Of a DNA stretch of 64,000 nt, positions 26,449-34,288 are shown piece after piece. Source of the stretch: Candidatus Bathyarchaeum tardum (lineage in GTDB: Archaea; Thermoproteota; Bathyarchaeia; Bathyarchaeales; Bathyarchaeaceae); contig JARVGH010000002.1 in NCBI GenBank assembly GCA_029762755.1, positions 248,001-312,000 on the forward strand, in the 5' to 3' direction. The position numbers were made by a program, and so were the translations under genes. Position 1 is the first letter of the stretch. Each line of letters opens with the position of its first letter. The notes under the pieces were generated by a model that saw nothing but the letters and a program-made list of their open reading frames with translations, had not been told where the DNA came from and ran no database searches.

Positions 26449-27231
26449 ATGAGCGTGGATTTTGGTTCTTTAATTATTGATTTGGAAACCCTTGTGTCTA
26501 GTTCTAAGGAAGATTTTTCTAACGAATTTTGGAGTGAATATGAAAATTACTTGAAAACATATAATAAACTGCTGATAGATTTGCAGTCACTAGGTTTTTA
26601 CAAAAACATGAAACCCCTTGAGGAAGTCCCTTTCAGTGACCAATCATATGAATCGGGGTATAATGAACAAGAAAAAGCAAAATTAAGGGAAATAACAAAC
26701 GCTTCAGACAATTTGTTGAAAAAGGTAAAGCTACTACTTTCACCACCAGTCAAGTATTCAGTAAGCACCAAAATTAGGTCAAACCAGCTTTTTGTGGTTC
26801 ATGGAAATAACACTGAAATGAATGCAGATGTATTTCAAACCTTAGAGAAATTAGAGCTGGAACCAATTATTCTGAATGAAGACCCCAACAGTGAACAAAA
26901 ACTAATCGAGAAAGTAAGTAACCGTCCGAATGTTTCGTTTGGGTTGGTCCTTTTATCTCCCGACATTTCTGTTTATTCAAAAGAGCAAAATTCTAAGGAA
27001 TCAAACTATCAAGCATCACAAAATGTAATTTTTAAGTTAGGTTTTCTTCTTGGAAAACTTGGCAAAAATAATGTTGCCGCTGTTTATTTCCCAAAAAAGG
27101 ATTTTGAAATTCCAGACCAATACCAAGGAATTCGTTGGATTGAATACAAGCAAGAATGGTACTTTAAGTTAATTAATGAATTGAAAGAATGTAATTTTGA
27201 TGTGGATGCAAACAAATTAAGTTGGATATAA
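26449..27231 (+). CDS. TIR-like (CAP12/PF10137-type) protein with helical N-terminal region
   Basis: A 260-residue protein. Residues 1-105 are helical. Residues about 113-245 match the predicted nucleotide-binding TIR-like fold: LFVVHGNN, a leucine-rich helix, EPIILNEDPN, FGLVLLSPD, QNVIFKLGFLLGKLG and a closing strand. Such domains cleave NAD in several bacterial immune systems (for example Pycsar and CBASS effectors). The helix that usually reads NVxFELG here reads NVIFKLG (K196), so the probable catalytic glutamate is lost. No cyclase or other immune gene is adjacent. Function unproven. Confidence 0.75.
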   Translation: MSVDFGSLIIDLETLVSSSKEDFSNEFWSEYENYLKTYNKLLIDLQSLGFYKNMKPLEEVPFSDQSYESGYNEQEKAKLREITNASDNLLKKVKLLLSPPVKYSVSTKIRSNQLFVVHGNNTEMNADVFQTLEKLELEPIILNEDPNSEQKLIEKVSNRPNVSFGLVLLSPDISVYSKEQNSKESNYQASQNVIFKLGFLLGKLGKNNVAAVYFPKKDFEIPDQYQGIRWIEYKQEWYFKLINELKECNFDVDANKLSWI

Positions 27232-27547
27232 ACAAAAAATAAAAGAATAAACTTGGATTTCGTCGAATCCTAATCATTGCTTTTTTCTCCACGTACTCGC
27301 AGCGTCGAGAATATGGTGATTATTTTCAACAAAAGCAGTCCCAAACAAATGTGCTAACCCGAACAAATTGTGGTTGGTGAATATAATAAACCCGATACTT
27401 TTGGCGAGTGAAACATTTATCTAAATTTTTTCTCATAAAAAATGGTTAAGTAAAATAACAGAAATACATGATATTTTTTTTCACACTAGTAAGTGACCTC
27501 TCAAAATTTATATTCAAAATTGAGTAATTCATTAAAGGTGTAATTTT
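27232..27547. other. Intergenic region with possible gene relic
   Basis: No intact gene is seen. On the minus strand around 27264-27415 an open stretch without a start codon reads SIGFIIFTNHNLFGLAHLFG and continues to a TGA. It looks like a decayed membrane or enzyme fragment but no family is recognisable. The right end is AT-rich and carries the AAAGGTG ribosome site of the next gene. Confidence 0.35.
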
Positions 27548-27751
27548 ATGTTTAAAAAATTGAAGAAAAAGACAGAGGATGTTACCAAAAAAACTGTGGA
27601 TACTGGAAAAAAAGTTGGAGAAAAAGGAGTAGACGTTAGCAAAGACGTTAGCAAAAAGGGTTTGAAAGCAGGCAAAGAAGCAGGTAAAGAAGGCATTAAA
27701 TTAGGAAAAAAAGGTGTTAAAAAAACCAAAAAAGCAATTGAAGATGCATAA
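27548..27751 (+). CDS. Lysine-rich amphipathic repeat microprotein
   Basis: A 67-residue, very basic protein without aromatic residues after F2. It consists of repeated KKxxxxGKKVGEKG / VSKDVSKKGLKAGKEAG units, like the 11-residue amphipathic repeats of LEA-type proteins. It may bind membranes, nucleic acid or be disordered. An AAAGGTG ribosome site precedes the ATG. The strongly biased composition is not explained by the opposite strand. Confidence 0.7.
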   Translation: MFKKLKKKTEDVTKKTVDTGKKVGEKGVDVSKDVSKKGLKAGKEAGKEGIKLGKKGVKKTKKAIEDA

Positions 27752-27802
27752 GTATCAAAGACATAAACAGGAAATCATTTTTCTTTTTCCGATTGCAAAC
27801 AA

Positions 27803-29020
27803 TTACTCTTTTTGTTCAAGCCAGTTCTTGGATTGGTAAACTGTTTTTGTTGCTAGATTCACACTTAAAGCGCCTTTTTCGGGGCACATTTCAACACACC
27901 TGAAACAAAGAGTGCATCCGGGGGTTGTGACGTCACCGCCTTTTTTATTATAAACTTCTGTTACTTGCGTTGGACAAACCCGTTTGCAGATGCCACATTT
28001 TGTGCATTTGGTTTCGTTTTTGTTTAATCGAGTTATTGCTATTTTATTGAACGGAAAATGGGTGCTAAACAGGTCTAGTAATCCACCTAGGGCACATATT
28101 CTGCACCAGAATCGCCGGTATGCAAAAGAGAGAATTGTGATAAATACAAAAATTGAAACATTTATTGACGTTAGGTAATGCCCAGCAATAAAGAATGGTC
28201 CATATGTTATTTGGGAAATGTATGAGTAATTTAAGAAACCCAAAGCGGATTGTACGATAATTGAAAGGGGTCTCATCGGGCAAATTAAGCAATAAGGTTG
28301 ATTGATAAAACCCACGATTCCAGATTCGGTTCCGAAAGGTCCTCCGGGAATTGTTCCTGGAATTAGTTCAGTGCCAAGAATAAGATAAGACCCGAAAATG
28401 AAACTTAGAATCAAAAAAGCTGCAATTAATACAAATCTAAACTGACGCAATATTTTGTTTGTTTTTTCAGAAAAACTCAGGTGACGAATCTTGAATGCGT
28501 TACGTAACTTTGTGATTAGGTCCATGTATAATCCAAAAGGGCATAGCCAACCACAAAAGAATCTTCCTAATAGAATTGATAGACCAATAACTAAACTGAA
28601 TACTATTGCTAATTTCTCCAAGCCTGATGTAGAATAAAAAACGTCGTAGCCAATTTGACCAGCATCCCAAAATGGAAAAATGTACGCTTGAATCTGCCAT
28701 ATGGGACAGGTAACTGTTCGCCCATTAGGAAAATAACACGCCAAAACGGGCACTGGAAACCCATCAGGAAGTTGATTCCCTAACAAATCTTTCCCGATTA
28801 ACCTGTCACGGGGGGAAACCCCTAACGCCTGATAAAATGGGTCATTAAACGGACCAATAAGTAACCCCATAAAAATGGCTACAACTGCAGCAATCTGAAT
28901 CACTAACCTAAGGTTACTAACCCGTTTGGTCTTTGTGAACTTAAGTATCAAAAAAATGCTGACCAAAACAATTACGACATAGCATAACAAAATTAAATTG
29001 CTCGAATATTCCCAAACCAT
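27803..29020 (-). CDS. NapH/NosR-like membrane polyferredoxin
   Basis: A 405-residue protein with about five membrane spans and several iron-sulfur sites. Residues about 155-168 hold FFCGWLCPFG, later PYCLICPMRP and FWCRICALGG, which are the membrane-border cysteine pairs of the NapH/CcoG/NosR family, then two 4Fe-4S motifs (CTKCGICKRVCP and CTLCFRCVEMCP). It should pass electrons across or along the membrane. It is cotranscribed with the exported protein at 29023-29712 (2-base gap), which may be its extracytoplasmic partner. Confidence 0.85.
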   Translation of the reverse strand: MVWEYSSNLILLCYVVIVLVSIFLILKFTKTKRVSNLRLVIQIAAVVAIFMGLLIGPFNDPFYQALGVSPRDRLIGKDLLGNQLPDGFPVPVLACYFPNGRTVTCPIWQIQAYIFPFWDAGQIGYDVFYSTSGLEKLAIVFSLVIGLSILLGRFFCGWLCPFGLYMDLITKLRNAFKIRHLSFSEKTNKILRQFRFVLIAAFLILSFIFGSYLILGTELIPGTIPGGPFGTESGIVGFINQPYCLICPMRPLSIIVQSALGFLNYSYISQITYGPFFIAGHYLTSINVSIFVFITILSFAYRRFWCRICALGGLLDLFSTHFPFNKIAITRLNKNETKCTKCGICKRVCPTQVTEVYNKKGGDVTTPGCTLCFRCVEMCPEKGALSVNLATKTVYQSKNWLEQKE

Positions 29021-29022
29021 CG

Positions 29023-29712
29023 CTATGCCTCATTGTTTCCTTTTTTCCGAGTGATAAACGTTGCCAAGCCCACAATAACAGCCATTGAAAAAGTAGAACC
29101 AATGACAACAGAATGGTCTTCAAAAAAGTTTGGTTCTTGCAAGTATGATTCAGGATGTCCATAATACCAAAGGGTAACATTACTTACAGGGGCAGTTACC
29201 GTGATAGTCCCATCAGGGGAACGGACCCAACCATGGTTTAACCCTATAAACTCTCCATCCAAAATTGCATCAATATGACCCTTTTGCGGATCAAGACCCA
29301 AATTGATTACTTGTTTTCCTTGACCCTGAACCCTGTAACTGAAAAGAACCCAAGTTACGTTTTCTCCTTGGGAAGTACGCCTAAAAAATCTAAAAGGATT
29401 GATAGTTAAATGGCAGTCGCTGGCTGAAATAGTAACGTTTAGTTTTTGTGTGGTAAAAAAACTTGAAAAATATAAACCATCAAAAAACCAAGTATTTTTT
29501 TCCAGAACTGCATTTTCGTAGGTTCCATTTGTAGTAAAACGTACAGAGCTGTTAGTTTGAGGGATTTCAAAAACGTCATCAGAAGTAAATGCAGTTTCAG
29601 ATAGACAATAGCCCGAAACAACAAATGAAAACGATAATAGTACTACAATAAAAAATGCAATAAGACCTTTACAAACAGTAAATGCAGAACTATTACACAG
29701 ATGGTTTCCCAT
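29023..29712 (-). CDS. Exported, membrane-anchored beta protein
   Basis: A 229-residue protein with an N-terminal signal sequence (about 14-40, ending SGYCLSE), a beta-rich middle, and a C-terminal membrane anchor followed by TRKKG. It precedes the polyferredoxin gene by 2 bases, so the two proteins probably work together at the cell surface. An aromatic and Asn-rich middle suggests an Ig-like fold. No family recognised. Confidence 0.75.
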   Translation of the reverse strand: MGNHLCNSSAFTVCKGLIAFFIVVLLSFSFVVSGYCLSETAFTSDDVFEIPQTNSSVRFTTNGTYENAVLEKNTWFFDGLYFSSFFTTQKLNVTISASDCHLTINPFRFFRRTSQGENVTWVLFSYRVQGQGKQVINLGLDPQKGHIDAILDGEFIGLNHGWVRSPDGTITVTAPVSNVTLWYYGHPESYLQEPNFFEDHSVVIGSTFSMAVIVGLATFITRKKGNNEA

Positions 29713-29941
29713 AATCTAATGTATCAAGAGCTGGAAGCTAAAATGTTTTCCTTAACTTTGTGTTGTTTAAATTCAAGCTAACTTACTATAGGGTTGCTTC
29801 AGTAAATCACATTCAAAGATTTTGCTTGCCTGTTTTAATCAAGGTGAAGTGGCTTAACCGCCAGATTATGACACACCCAATAAAGTTTGGTCAACAACAT
29901 CAACATTATGTCTGTTATAAAACCAAAACGAGATGTTGAAC

Positions 29942-30067
29942 CTATCGCATAACTTTTTTCACGTTTAAGACCGTATGTGTCAAATGTTTCGGTTTTTTGA
30001 GTTCAAAACTCATCCTGCCTACTACTTTTGCAAGTTTTTCTGTCTTTCCAGCATTAGAATCAGACAT
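29942..30067 (-). CDS. Possible small basic protein
   Basis: A 41-codon frame starting at ATG 30067 (MSDSNAGKTEKLAKVVGRMS) and ending at TAG 29942. A good TATA box (CTTTATAAAACG) lies at about 30095-30106, giving a short leader. The protein is basic and soluble. Without homology it remains tentative. The rest of the 500-base gap 29713-30215 shows nothing else. Confidence 0.45.
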   Translation of the reverse strand: MSDSNAGKTEKLAKVVGRMSFELKKPKHLTHTVLNVKKVMR

Positions 30068-30215
30068 TATCAAATTTTTCACAGAAAATATATCTCCGTT
30101 TTATAAAGCGGTTAAAGGAAAAACGTTGTTTTAAATCTTCATGAATATCATTTGAATGTAAGAACTATTTTATAGTTAAGCAAACGTTGTATCTAATTGT
30201 ACATGAGGGAAAAGT

Positions 30216-30353
30216 ATGGATTGCCCGATTTGTAAGAAAGAAATGGAAGTATGCAATACTTTTATTGATAATCTAGATTTCGATTTAGATTGTGACGCAA
30301 CAGTTTTCGATTGCAAACACTGCCACAAACTAATTTTAATAATTAACAAATAA
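30216..30353 (+). CDS. Small zinc-ribbon protein
   Basis: A 45-residue protein with CPIC near the start and CKHC near the end, a two-knuckle zinc ribbon with an acidic middle (DNLDFDLDCD). A GAGGG ribosome site lies 6 bases before ATG 30216 and a TATA-like TATTTTATAG lies around 30166-30175. Function unknown; such microproteins are common in archaea. Confidence 0.7.
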   Translation: MDCPICKKEMEVCNTFIDNLDFDLDCDATVFDCKHCHKLILIINK

Positions 30354-30583
30354 TATGTCGCCCGCTTTTTGCTAAGTTTTCTTAATATTTTTTTTGCTGA
30401 TATTAAGGTGCACATTTGGTTAATTCATTATTCTAGTTTTAACAATATTTTTAGATTAATTTGATTTTAAATATTTTTTACTAAAAATACTTGTTTTGAT
30501 ACATCATATACTAATTCCAGCAAATAACAATAGTGTAATGAATAAATATTCAGTTATAAAAGCAAGTATAAAAAAATGTTCAG

Positions 30584-30650
30584 TAAAAAAGAAATACTTA
30601 TATACAAATAGTCAATATCTAGACAATTAATTGAATGAGATGTGATCAGC
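30584..30650 (+). promoter_or_regulatory. Promoter of first KaiC-like gene, duplicated module
   Basis: Contains TATA CTTATATAC at 30598-30606, then CAATATCTAG and AATTGAATGA near the transcript start. It is nearly identical over about 65 bases to 31960-32027 before the second kaiC-like gene. The 13 bases TTATATACAAATA also occur in the glnA promoter. Confidence 0.75.
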
Positions 30651-31391
30651 ATGAGTCAAAAAACATCAAACATAGAATGGATCGACTTTGGCGTATCTGG
30701 ACTAGAGGATTTCATTCCAGGACTCCCAAAAGGCGATGCAATACTAGTGCGCGGCGATCCCGGCACAGGTAAAACTATAGTTTGCTTACAATTCCTGTAT
30801 CAAGGCGCAAAAAATGGAGAAAAATGCCTCTACATTACAACAGAAGAAACCCCAGAATCAATACTGCGAACAGGAGCAGAGCTATGGCCCGAGTTCCCAA
30901 AATTAGTTGAAAAGGGAGTAATCAAATTTGTAAACATGTCTATAACTGGCGAATGCGCTAACGAATATGGCTTACTAGGAAAAGCAGAAGCAATGAAAAT
31001 CGCTGAAACAGGCTTTGCCACTCAACCAGGGGCATCCAGGATTGTAATTGATTCGTTGTCTTCGTTAGATCAGCGGCTGTCTGACTATGAAGAATTTCGA
31101 GAAGTCTTCATGAAATTGCTACTGGAAACCAAACAAAAAAACGCAACAGTAGTACTAACAGCAGAAGGCATCCCCATGACCCCCGACATCACCGAATACC
31201 TCGTAGACCACTTAGTATATCTCGACTACCGAAAACAAGACACAGAATGGACTCGAGTTTTCATTCTGCGAAAATCCCGAAGCGTACCTCTCAAGCCACA
31301 GATACTCAAACTATACATTCAAAAAGGCGGATTGTCAGTAGAAGAAACCCCATTTGCCCTTAACCCGGTGTGGTTCCAAAGCAAAATATAA
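30651..31391 (+). CDS. KaiC-like RecA-family ATPase (first paralog)
   Basis: About 246 residues, a single KaiC domain. Walker A is GDPGTGKT near residue 36, followed by the catalytic glutamates in YITTEETPE and the Walker B RIVIDSLSSL. The C-terminus has DHLVYLDYRKQDTEWTRVFILRKSRS, typical of KaiC domains. Start ATG 30651 is preferred to GTG 30642. It is about two-thirds identical by eye to the protein at 32028-32768, with a near-identical promoter, so the pair arose by duplication. In archaea such proteins act as signalling ATPases. The link to Amt suggests nitrogen control (inference). Confidence 0.88.
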   Translation: MSQKTSNIEWIDFGVSGLEDFIPGLPKGDAILVRGDPGTGKTIVCLQFLYQGAKNGEKCLYITTEETPESILRTGAELWPEFPKLVEKGVIKFVNMSITGECANEYGLLGKAEAMKIAETGFATQPGASRIVIDSLSSLDQRLSDYEEFREVFMKLLLETKQKNATVVLTAEGIPMTPDITEYLVDHLVYLDYRKQDTEWTRVFILRKSRSVPLKPQILKLYIQKGGLSVEETPFALNPVWFQSKI

Positions 31392-31408
31392 TTCATTTCC
31401 AACAGGAA

Positions 31409-31450
31409 CCTCATGCACCGCCAATGAGGCTCTCTATTTTTCCTCTTTTA
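31409..31450 (+). terminator. Terminator of first kaiC-like gene
   Basis: CCTCAT at 31409-31414 pairs with ATGAGG at 31424-31429 and is followed by T-rich DNA (CTATTTTTCCTCTTTT), 18 bases after the stop codon. Confidence 0.6.
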
Positions 31451-31589
31451 AAAAATTGTTTATACTAAAAATAATCAATTCCAAATTTCCTGTACAAACG
31501 CTGAGACTTAATCAAACCGTTAATATTATTGTCTATTTCATTTTATAGTAAAACAGTAATACTTTTATTTAAAATGGTAATACCATAAT

Positions 31590-31760
31590 TTGGCTTAAAC
31601 TGTGGATCCGGATTACAGACAACGTGACTCGTCGCATCTAGTTTCAGTTTGTTACGTTTATCTGGTCAGGGTCCACAGCCTTAGACCCCAGTGTGGGAAC
31701 AGCTTTAATTGTTTCCAAGCCCAACAACACATAATTCTCTCGGTTTTTTATCCGCTTTTT
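31590..31760 (+). ncRNA. Candidate structured RNA between the kaiC-like genes
   Basis: A GC-richer island in AT-rich DNA folds well on the plus strand. CTGTGGATCC (31600-31609) pairs with GGGTCCACAG (31669-31678); CAGA (31616-31619) pairs with TCTG (31661-31664); AACGTGAC (31621-31628) pairs with GTTACGTT (31651-31658). A second hairpin pairs GGGAAC (31695-31700) with GTTTCC (31711-31716). Each longer stem has one wobble, and all three wobbles are G-U only if plus is the RNA strand. T-runs follow at 31744-31762. An H/ACA-like guide is possible (AGA after the stem) but unproven. No protein frame is seen here. Confidence 0.45.
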
Positions 31761-31959
31761 TTACATCTTTTGTGAACATGAACATGTATATTTTTTCAAC
31801 TTAAACTATTTTCATTCAACATAATTTTTATGGTTTAATTTTTATCAGAAAAAATTCCAATTTTTATTAAGTTTTAATTTAAAATTTATCCACATTATAA
31901 TATTTTATGCAATTTTGAATGTTCATTCAGTGTTAACTTCATCACTAAACAATCATTCA

Positions 31960-32027
31960 ATAAAAAAGAAATATTTATATACAAATAGTCAATATCTAGC
32001 AATTTAATTGAATAAGAAGTGATCGAC
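31960..32027 (+). promoter_or_regulatory. Promoter of second KaiC-like gene and ammonium transporter
   Basis: TATA at 31974-31982 (TTTATATAC), then CAATATCTAG and AATTGAATAA near the start. It repeats the module at 30584-30650. Just upstream lie TGTTCATTCAGTG (31920-31932) and AACAATCATTCAA, similar to sequences around the glnA/asnC promoters, which are candidate regulator sites. Confidence 0.75.
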
Positions 32028-32768
32028 ATGGTAATGCAACAAACATCAAATATTGAATGGGTTGACATCGGAATGGATGGCTTGGATAAGTTCATTCCAG
32101 GAATCCCAAAGGGCGATGCAATACTAGTGCGCGGTGAACCAGGTACTGGCAAGACCATTAGTTGTTTGCAATTTCTTTACAAAGGCGCAAAAAATGGCGA
32201 AAAATGCTTGTACATCACAACCGAGGAAACCCCCGAAACAGTAATGCGAACCGGAGGAGAGCTCTGGTCCGATTTCCCAAAACTAATTCAAAATGGAACA
32301 ATAAAAGTAGTTAACCTTTCAATCACTGCAAGCTATGCTAGCGAGTATTGTCTTGTAGACAAAACAGAAGCAATGGACATAGTTACAAGAGGATTGAAAG
32401 CCCAGCCAAGTGCCGTTAGGATTGTAATCGACTCGTTATCTTCTCTTGCAAGGCGTTTATCTGATTCAAAAGAATTCCGACAAGTCTTCATGAAGATACT
32501 AATGGAAACCAAAGCCCAAGGAGCAACCACACTATTTAGCGCCGAAGGCATTCCTGCAACCCCTGGCATTACCGAATACCTTGTAGACCATTTGATTTAC
32601 CTTGACTACCGAAAACACGACGTAGTCTGGACACGCGTTTTCCTTATTAAAAAGGCGCGAAGTGTTCCCATGAAACCTCAAGTATTAAAACTGAACATCA
32701 AAGCGGGTGGATTGTCCGTAGAAGAAATACCCTTCTCACTGAAGCCCGTTTGGTTCGGAAATGAATAA
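32028..32768 (+). CDS. KaiC-like RecA-family ATPase (second paralog), linked to Amt
   Basis: A single KaiC domain of about 246 residues: Walker A GEPGTGKT, YITTEETPE with the catalytic glutamates, and Walker B RIVIDSLSSL. The ATP site is intact. It ends 10 bases before the ammonium transporter gene, so both are on one transcript. In most organisms the gene next to amt is glnK, encoding the PII blocker of Amt; no PII gene is seen here. This protein is thus a candidate ATP/ADP-sensing partner of Amt (inference). Start is ATG 32028. Confidence 0.9.
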   Translation: MVMQQTSNIEWVDIGMDGLDKFIPGIPKGDAILVRGEPGTGKTISCLQFLYKGAKNGEKCLYITTEETPETVMRTGGELWSDFPKLIQNGTIKVVNLSITASYASEYCLVDKTEAMDIVTRGLKAQPSAVRIVIDSLSSLARRLSDSKEFRQVFMKILMETKAQGATTLFSAEGIPATPGITEYLVDHLIYLDYRKHDVVWTRVFLIKKARSVPMKPQVLKLNIKAGGLSVEEIPFSLKPVWFGNE

Positions 32769-32778
32769 ATGGTGATGA

Positions 32779-34098
32779 ATGATGTTAGATCAAGCAACTG
32801 AAACATGGGCGGCGTTCCAGCAGAACTTTTTCGTAGGATGGGCACCTGTAGCCATTTTCATCATGGCAACTGCAGGATTTGCCTTGTTCTATGCAGGAAT
32901 GGTCCGTAAAAAGAACGTCACTCACACTATACTGCAAATCAACGTAGGATGGACACTCGCATTCGTCGTGTACTTCCTAATTGGATTCCCTCTAGCATAT
33001 TATGTAGCTGAACCTGTGTTTGGGATTCCACAGTTTGCTCCAACAATAGCTAACCCACTGCCACCATTGCTGTCCGAAACGGGTGCTTACGGTTTAGCCG
33101 CAAGCCCCTCTGGAATAGGCGACCTTGCAACATGGTTCAAAATGGCAATGTTTGCAATTACCGTCGTAGGTATAGTCCCAGGAGGTTTAGCAGAACGTGA
33201 CAAATTCTGGGGCTGGATAGTTGCAGCTGCAGGAATCTCTGGTTTCATCTACCCCGTAGTTGAACACTGGGTCTGGGGTGGAGGCTGGCTATCAGAACTG
33301 GGTTTCATCGATTACGCAGGTTCAGGGGTAGTTCACCTAGTTGGTGGAACACTTGCATTAATGGGTGCAATAATGATTGGACCAAGGATTGGAAAGTTCG
33401 TAGGCGACAAGAAGATGCCGAGAACATTCTTTGGACACAGCATCCCATTGTCTGTAATTGGTGCATGGTTACTGGCTTTCGGTTGGTTCGGCTTTAACGT
33501 TGGCTCAAGCGTAGCTGCAGATCCAATGACAATCAACGTAGAACTTGCATGGGTCTCACTGACTACAGCAATGTGTATGGCTGGAGGAATGTTCGGAGCA
33601 GCAATCACCTCAAGAGGTCATGTGCTAACAAGCATGGTTGGTTTGCTTGCAGGTGCTGTTGCAATATGTTCCGGAGCCCACATAGTCCATCCGTTAGCAG
33701 GGTTCGTAATCGGTATAATCGCAGGAGTAATCACAACATTCACGATGGGAGTCCTTGAACACAAACTACACATTGACGACGCTTTAGGATGTTTCCCAGT
33801 TCACGCAGCATGTGGAGTTTGGGGACTGTTAGCAACTGGAATCTTTGGCGGAACTGCCCTTGGAGCACACCCAATCTATGGATTCGCGGACATGACAACA
33901 TGGATTGGTCAACTCGGAATACAGGCAATCGGTGCAGGTGCAATATTCCTGTGGGCTACAGTAATGGGACTGGTAATGTTTGGTATCCTCAAAAAAGCGA
34001 ACTTACTCCGTGTCGGACGAGATGCAGAACTATACGGTCTGGATATCGCACTACACAAGACCCTAGCATACCCCGAAGACATGATGGAAGAAAAATAA
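32779..34098 (+). CDS. amt: Ammonium transporter (Amt/MEP/Rh family)
   Basis: A 439-residue protein with 11 expected membrane spans. Family marks include ALFYAGMVRKKNV near the start, DYAGSGVVHLVGG with the first pore histidine, GWFGFNVGS, and DDALGCFPVHAACGVWG with the second pore histidine. It should conduct ammonium into the cell. It is cotranscribed with the KaiC-like ATPase upstream; GGTGATG provides the ribosome site. A GCGCC/GGCGC hairpin with T-runs follows the stop. Confidence 0.96.
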   Translation: MMLDQATETWAAFQQNFFVGWAPVAIFIMATAGFALFYAGMVRKKNVTHTILQINVGWTLAFVVYFLIGFPLAYYVAEPVFGIPQFAPTIANPLPPLLSETGAYGLAASPSGIGDLATWFKMAMFAITVVGIVPGGLAERDKFWGWIVAAAGISGFIYPVVEHWVWGGGWLSELGFIDYAGSGVVHLVGGTLALMGAIMIGPRIGKFVGDKKMPRTFFGHSIPLSVIGAWLLAFGWFGFNVGSSVAADPMTINVELAWVSLTTAMCMAGGMFGAAITSRGHVLTSMVGLLAGAVAICSGAHIVHPLAGFVIGIIAGVITTFTMGVLEHKLHIDDALGCFPVHAACGVWGLLATGIFGGTALGAHPIYGFADMTTWIGQLGIQAIGAGAIFLWATVMGLVMFGILKKANLLRVGRDAELYGLDIALHKTLAYPEDMMEEK

Positions 34099-34106
34099 AC
34101 TTCATA

Positions 34107-34137
34107 GCGCCTAAGGGCGCAACCCTTTTTCTTTTTT
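34107..34137 (+). terminator. Terminator after amt
   Basis: GCGCC at 34107-34111 pairs with GGCGC at 34116-34120 around TAAG, followed by CCCTTTTTCTTTTTT. It closes the kaiC-amt transcript. Confidence 0.7.
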
Positions 34138-34288
34138 AATTTAGTTTTGATCTAATTTTTTCGTGTCTACAAAATTAGTTTTAGGTCAATTCTATGTTAA
34201 TTTGACAATTTTTGATTTAAACAACTATGTTACGAAGGTCTTAAATATTGAAGTAAGAATGAACATTTCATTCTTGTGAGTTGGTGCT

